Origin: an uncultured Porphyromonadaceae bacterium
GTDB taxonomy: Bacteria > Bacteroidota > Bacteroidia > Bacteroidales > Muribaculaceae
Assembly: GCA_947175645.1 (NCBI GenBank)
Contig: CAMWNP010000005.1
Location: 43,761-107,760, forward strand
Reading direction: 5' to 3'
Length of the DNA stretch: 64,000 nucleotides
Positions 62,801 to 64,000 of the stretch are shown here, one piece after another. The notes under the pieces were generated by a model. The model searched no databases. It saw nothing but the letters and a program-made list of their open reading frames with translations, and had not been told where the DNA came from. How positions within the stretch are numbered: position 1 is the first letter of the stretch; every line of letters starts with the position of its first letter. A program made the position numbers and the translations under genes.

Positions 62801-63686
62801 TCTCCTCGGTAGTCTTCAGCCACTCCTGCTTGGTGTAGAGCATACGGTCAGGATCATTGACAAACTTATTGGTCGACACACAAATCAGGTGGTCATGCGC
62901 CTCCGCATCTGACTCATTCACGAAATGCACATCATTGGTGCATATAATCTTTATCCCGTGCTTCCGTGCCAGTTCAATCAACACCGGATTCACACGCTCC
63001 TGCACCTCGTAAGTCTCATGGTTGGCATTCGGGCGCGTAGCCTTATGTCGTTGAATCTCAACATAATAATCATCCCCGAACACCTCCTTGAACCACAACA
63101 TGCTCCGCTCAGCCTGCTCAATCTCACCCCTCATGATCAGTTGCGGAATCTCACCACCGAGGCAGGCCGAACACACAATCAGCCCCTCGGCATGACTCCG
63201 GAGTTCCTCCTTGTCAGTCCGCGGATGAGAATAAAACCCCTCCACCCAGGCACGCGAAACAATCTTTATCAGATTCTTGTAGCCCGTGCGGTTCTTGGCA
63301 AGTACAACCAGATGTCGCCCCGTGTCACGCTTATCCGTGTGAGTGAGCAGACTCTCGTTAGCAACATACATCTCACACCCGAAGATAGGCTTGAAAAAAC
63401 TCTTCTCCTTCTCGCTCAACTGACGCTCAAGATCCGCAGTGTCGCCACCCTCAGCCTTCGCAGCCTCAATATCCTTCCTCAATCCCTTGACCGCATCCTT
63501 AATCTTCCCGTTTTTCTTATTGACATAATTGAAAAACTCCTTGACTCCGTACATATTGCCGTGATCAGTCAGCGCAATAGCCGGCATACCGTCAGCCATT
63601 GCCTTGTCAACCAACGCATTAATCGATGCCTGACCATCAAGAATTGAGTACTGTGAGTGAACGTGCAGATGTATGAATGGTTCCAT
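59898..63686 (-). CDS. dnaE: DNA polymerase III subunit alpha
   Basis: Replicative polymerase catalytic subunit, 1262 residues from 63686 (MEPFIHLHVHSQYSILDG); an upstream in-frame ATG at 63713 would add nine residues. The PHP domain has the metal-binding HLHVHSQYS and LTDHGNMYG. A long, charged insertion (about residues 70-110) follows. The polymerase core has GPGRGSAAGSCVAYCLGIT and the catalytic Asp in PDIDIDFDDDGR, then the helix-hairpin-helix region and an OB-fold (YYIGGMVTDFKSGNTKRGDK). This is the DnaE1 type. It is first in an operon with trxA. Confidence 0.97.
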   Translation of the reverse strand: MEPFIHLHVHSQYSILDGQASINALVDKAMADGMPAIALTDHGNMYGVKEFFNYVNKKNGKIKDAVKGLRKDIEAAKAEGGDTADLERQLSEKEKSFFKPIFGCEMYVANESLLTHTDKRDTGRHLVVLAKNRTGYKNLIKIVSRAWVEGFYSHPRTDKEELRSHAEGLIVCSACLGGEIPQLIMRGEIEQAERSMLWFKEVFGDDYYVEIQRHKATRPNANHETYEVQERVNPVLIELARKHGIKIICTNDVHFVNESDAEAHDHLICVSTNKFVNDPDRMLYTKQEWLKTTEEMNEIFSDIPEALSNTMEIYDKVETYSIDHEPIMPNFAIPEEFGTEAEYRSRITEKELFDEFTRDENGNVVLSQEDAEAKIKKLGGYDKLYRIKFEADYLAKLAYKGAQRRYGEQLTDEIRERIKFELHIMKTMGFPGYFLIVQDFINVARTELGVSVGPGRGSAAGSCVAYCLGITQIDPVRYDLLFERFLNPDRISLPDIDIDFDDDGRADVLRYVTEKYGEEKVAHIITYGTMAAKSAIKDVARVEQLPLSESDRLTKLIPDHMPVVDGKELKPTLKNCYEHVPEFRPELASSNTTLTQTLKYAKELEGNVRNTGVHACGVIICRDAITDWVPVSTAEDKSDPKNGKQLVTQYEGRVIEETGLIKMDFLGLKTLSIIKEAVENIKNTRGIEVDIDTIPIDDPKTYQLYCNGQTTGTFQFESAGMQKYLRELQPSTFEDLIAMNALYRPGPMEYIPDFIARKHGQSPIVYDIPVMEKYLKDTYGVTVYQEQVMLLSRLLANFTRGESDTLRKAMGKKLIEKMNHLKGKFLEGGQKNGYDAKTLEKIWADWEKFASYAFNKSHATCYSWVAFQTAWLKANYPAEYMAAVLSRNRTNSTKLTVFMDECKSMHIPVKGPDINDSFSNFGVNKKGDIRFGLSAIKGVGENVVAQIIRERDSNGPFDSVYDFVERVPSQAVNRKTFEALALSGAFDCFQEIKREDYMEKNIRDESFAEVLLRYGQQYQQSKMQSQASLFGDDPSLDCAGRPSFKPAVEWLPAVKLEKERELVGMYLSAHPLDPYYMELRYGCTSIKDFTERQPEENLTYYIGGMVTDFKSGNTKRGDKYGIIKIEDLTGSMEIRLFGQDYYKFSNYGEPGTSLIITGAYTRRFANSDLRFTIGSIDLLTNVQGKLIKGVNISIPADMPGTQVELLKSIRDLKGDKTGTLSLTIVDHAIGRSVKMNSSARIPLTKNLAMLLDDMELDYNFET

Positions 63687-63781
63687 TAGTCTATCCAGAT
63701 GCTTGATTTTCATCCACGTCTATATATTATATGTGTAAACAAACACAAACAAACGCAGACACATGTGCTTAAAATATTTTT

Positions 63782-63789
63782 CAAAAATA
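63782..63789 (-). promoter_or_regulatory. -7 promoter box of dnaE
   Basis: Minus strand TATTTTTG, exact consensus. It gives a leader of roughly 65 to 95 bases, depending on the dnaE start used. The -33 is weak. Confidence 0.45.
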
Positions 63790-64000
63790 CGAAATAAAAC
63801 TCAGTCGGCAAACAATTCAGTCACAGAAAAATGTTAAAACATCTTCACATCCGTCCCGTCCCCGCAAACCCCTCACCCGTGGAGTACAATGCCACGCTCC
63901 TCCCTCTCTCTCGTCCCCGCCACCCCTGACTCGTGTCATATAAACAAAACAGAGCCCAAGAGACGGACTACAATAGCGTATGACCTGTTAGGGTTGTAAA
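63790..64000. other. Intergenic end of the window
   Basis: No gene, RNA or repeat recognised in the last 211 bases. It includes a pyrimidine-rich stretch (63900-63930). A neighbouring gene may begin beyond the window. Confidence 0.4.

Overview
The window looks like a chromosomal segment of a gut Bacteroidales, most likely Muribaculaceae. The support is: many promoters of the Bacteroidetes type (-33 TTTG, about 20 bases, -7 TAnnTTTG); almost no Shine-Dalgarno sequences; an N-succinylornithine carbamoyltransferase of the Bacteroides fragilis type; a DUF4492 gene in front of cydAB; a type-IX-like C-terminal tail on a secreted protein; and a dnaE-trxA pair. By eye the G+C content is near one half. 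There is no rRNA, recognisable tRNA, CRISPR array or intact insertion sequence. Most of the window is ordinary housekeeping sequence.

Layout. 1-7.3 kb: end of an Omp85 barrel gene, a secreted S1/P1 nuclease, and a divergent RND efflux operon (outer-membrane factor, adaptor, pump). 7.4-12.8 kb: a secreted phosphodiester glycosidase and two periplasmic folding factors of the SurA/parvulin type. 12.8-23.5 kb: an iron alcohol dehydrogenase, a biotin operon (bioA, bioF, fused bioG-bioC, bioD) running into folB, then tilS, pheS, fluC/crcB, nth, a TRIC-type channel and a GtrA protein. 23.5-24.6 kb: a decayed accessory patch with a promoter-terminator unit, a broken AlbA/wHTH gene, a 23-bp tandem repeat and a dispersed repeat. 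24.6-33 kb: a DUF4465 lipoprotein, three nonulosonate (sialic/legionaminic acid) genes, obgE and the cytochrome bd genes. 33-36 kb: a Cu/Zn efflux permease with its metal-sensing AraC regulator, and argF'. 36-47.5 kb: a tandem array of promoter boxes before a serine protease, two glycosyltransferases, a five-gene MacAB-TolC operon, a structured RNA leader before queF-queC, and a glycosyltransferase. 47.6-53.2 kb: a compact exopolysaccharide cluster (Wza, Wzc, polymerase-like, GT2). 53.2-57.1 kb: PBP4, a conserved acidic protein, rsmI and a coiled-coil lipoprotein. 57.1-59.4 kb: palindromic repeats and a DUF4373 plus DnaC-like pair. 59.5-63.7 kb: dnaE-trxA.

The most interesting signals are non-coding: (1) a pseudoknot-capable RNA of about 250 nt, with its own consensus promoter and an intrinsic terminator, immediately before queF-queC; (2) four exact 21-bp repeats, each holding a -7 promoter box or a near copy, before a serine protease gene; (3) a dispersed repeat whose 3' end is a hairpin whose two arms differ together in one copy, with all three copies lying between convergent genes or gene remnants; (4) a cluster of small palindromes resembling REP elements. 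No pathway is complete in the window: bioB, the nonulosonate synthase neuB, and a Wzx flippase are all absent. All functions are inferred by reading the sequence; no database search was run.
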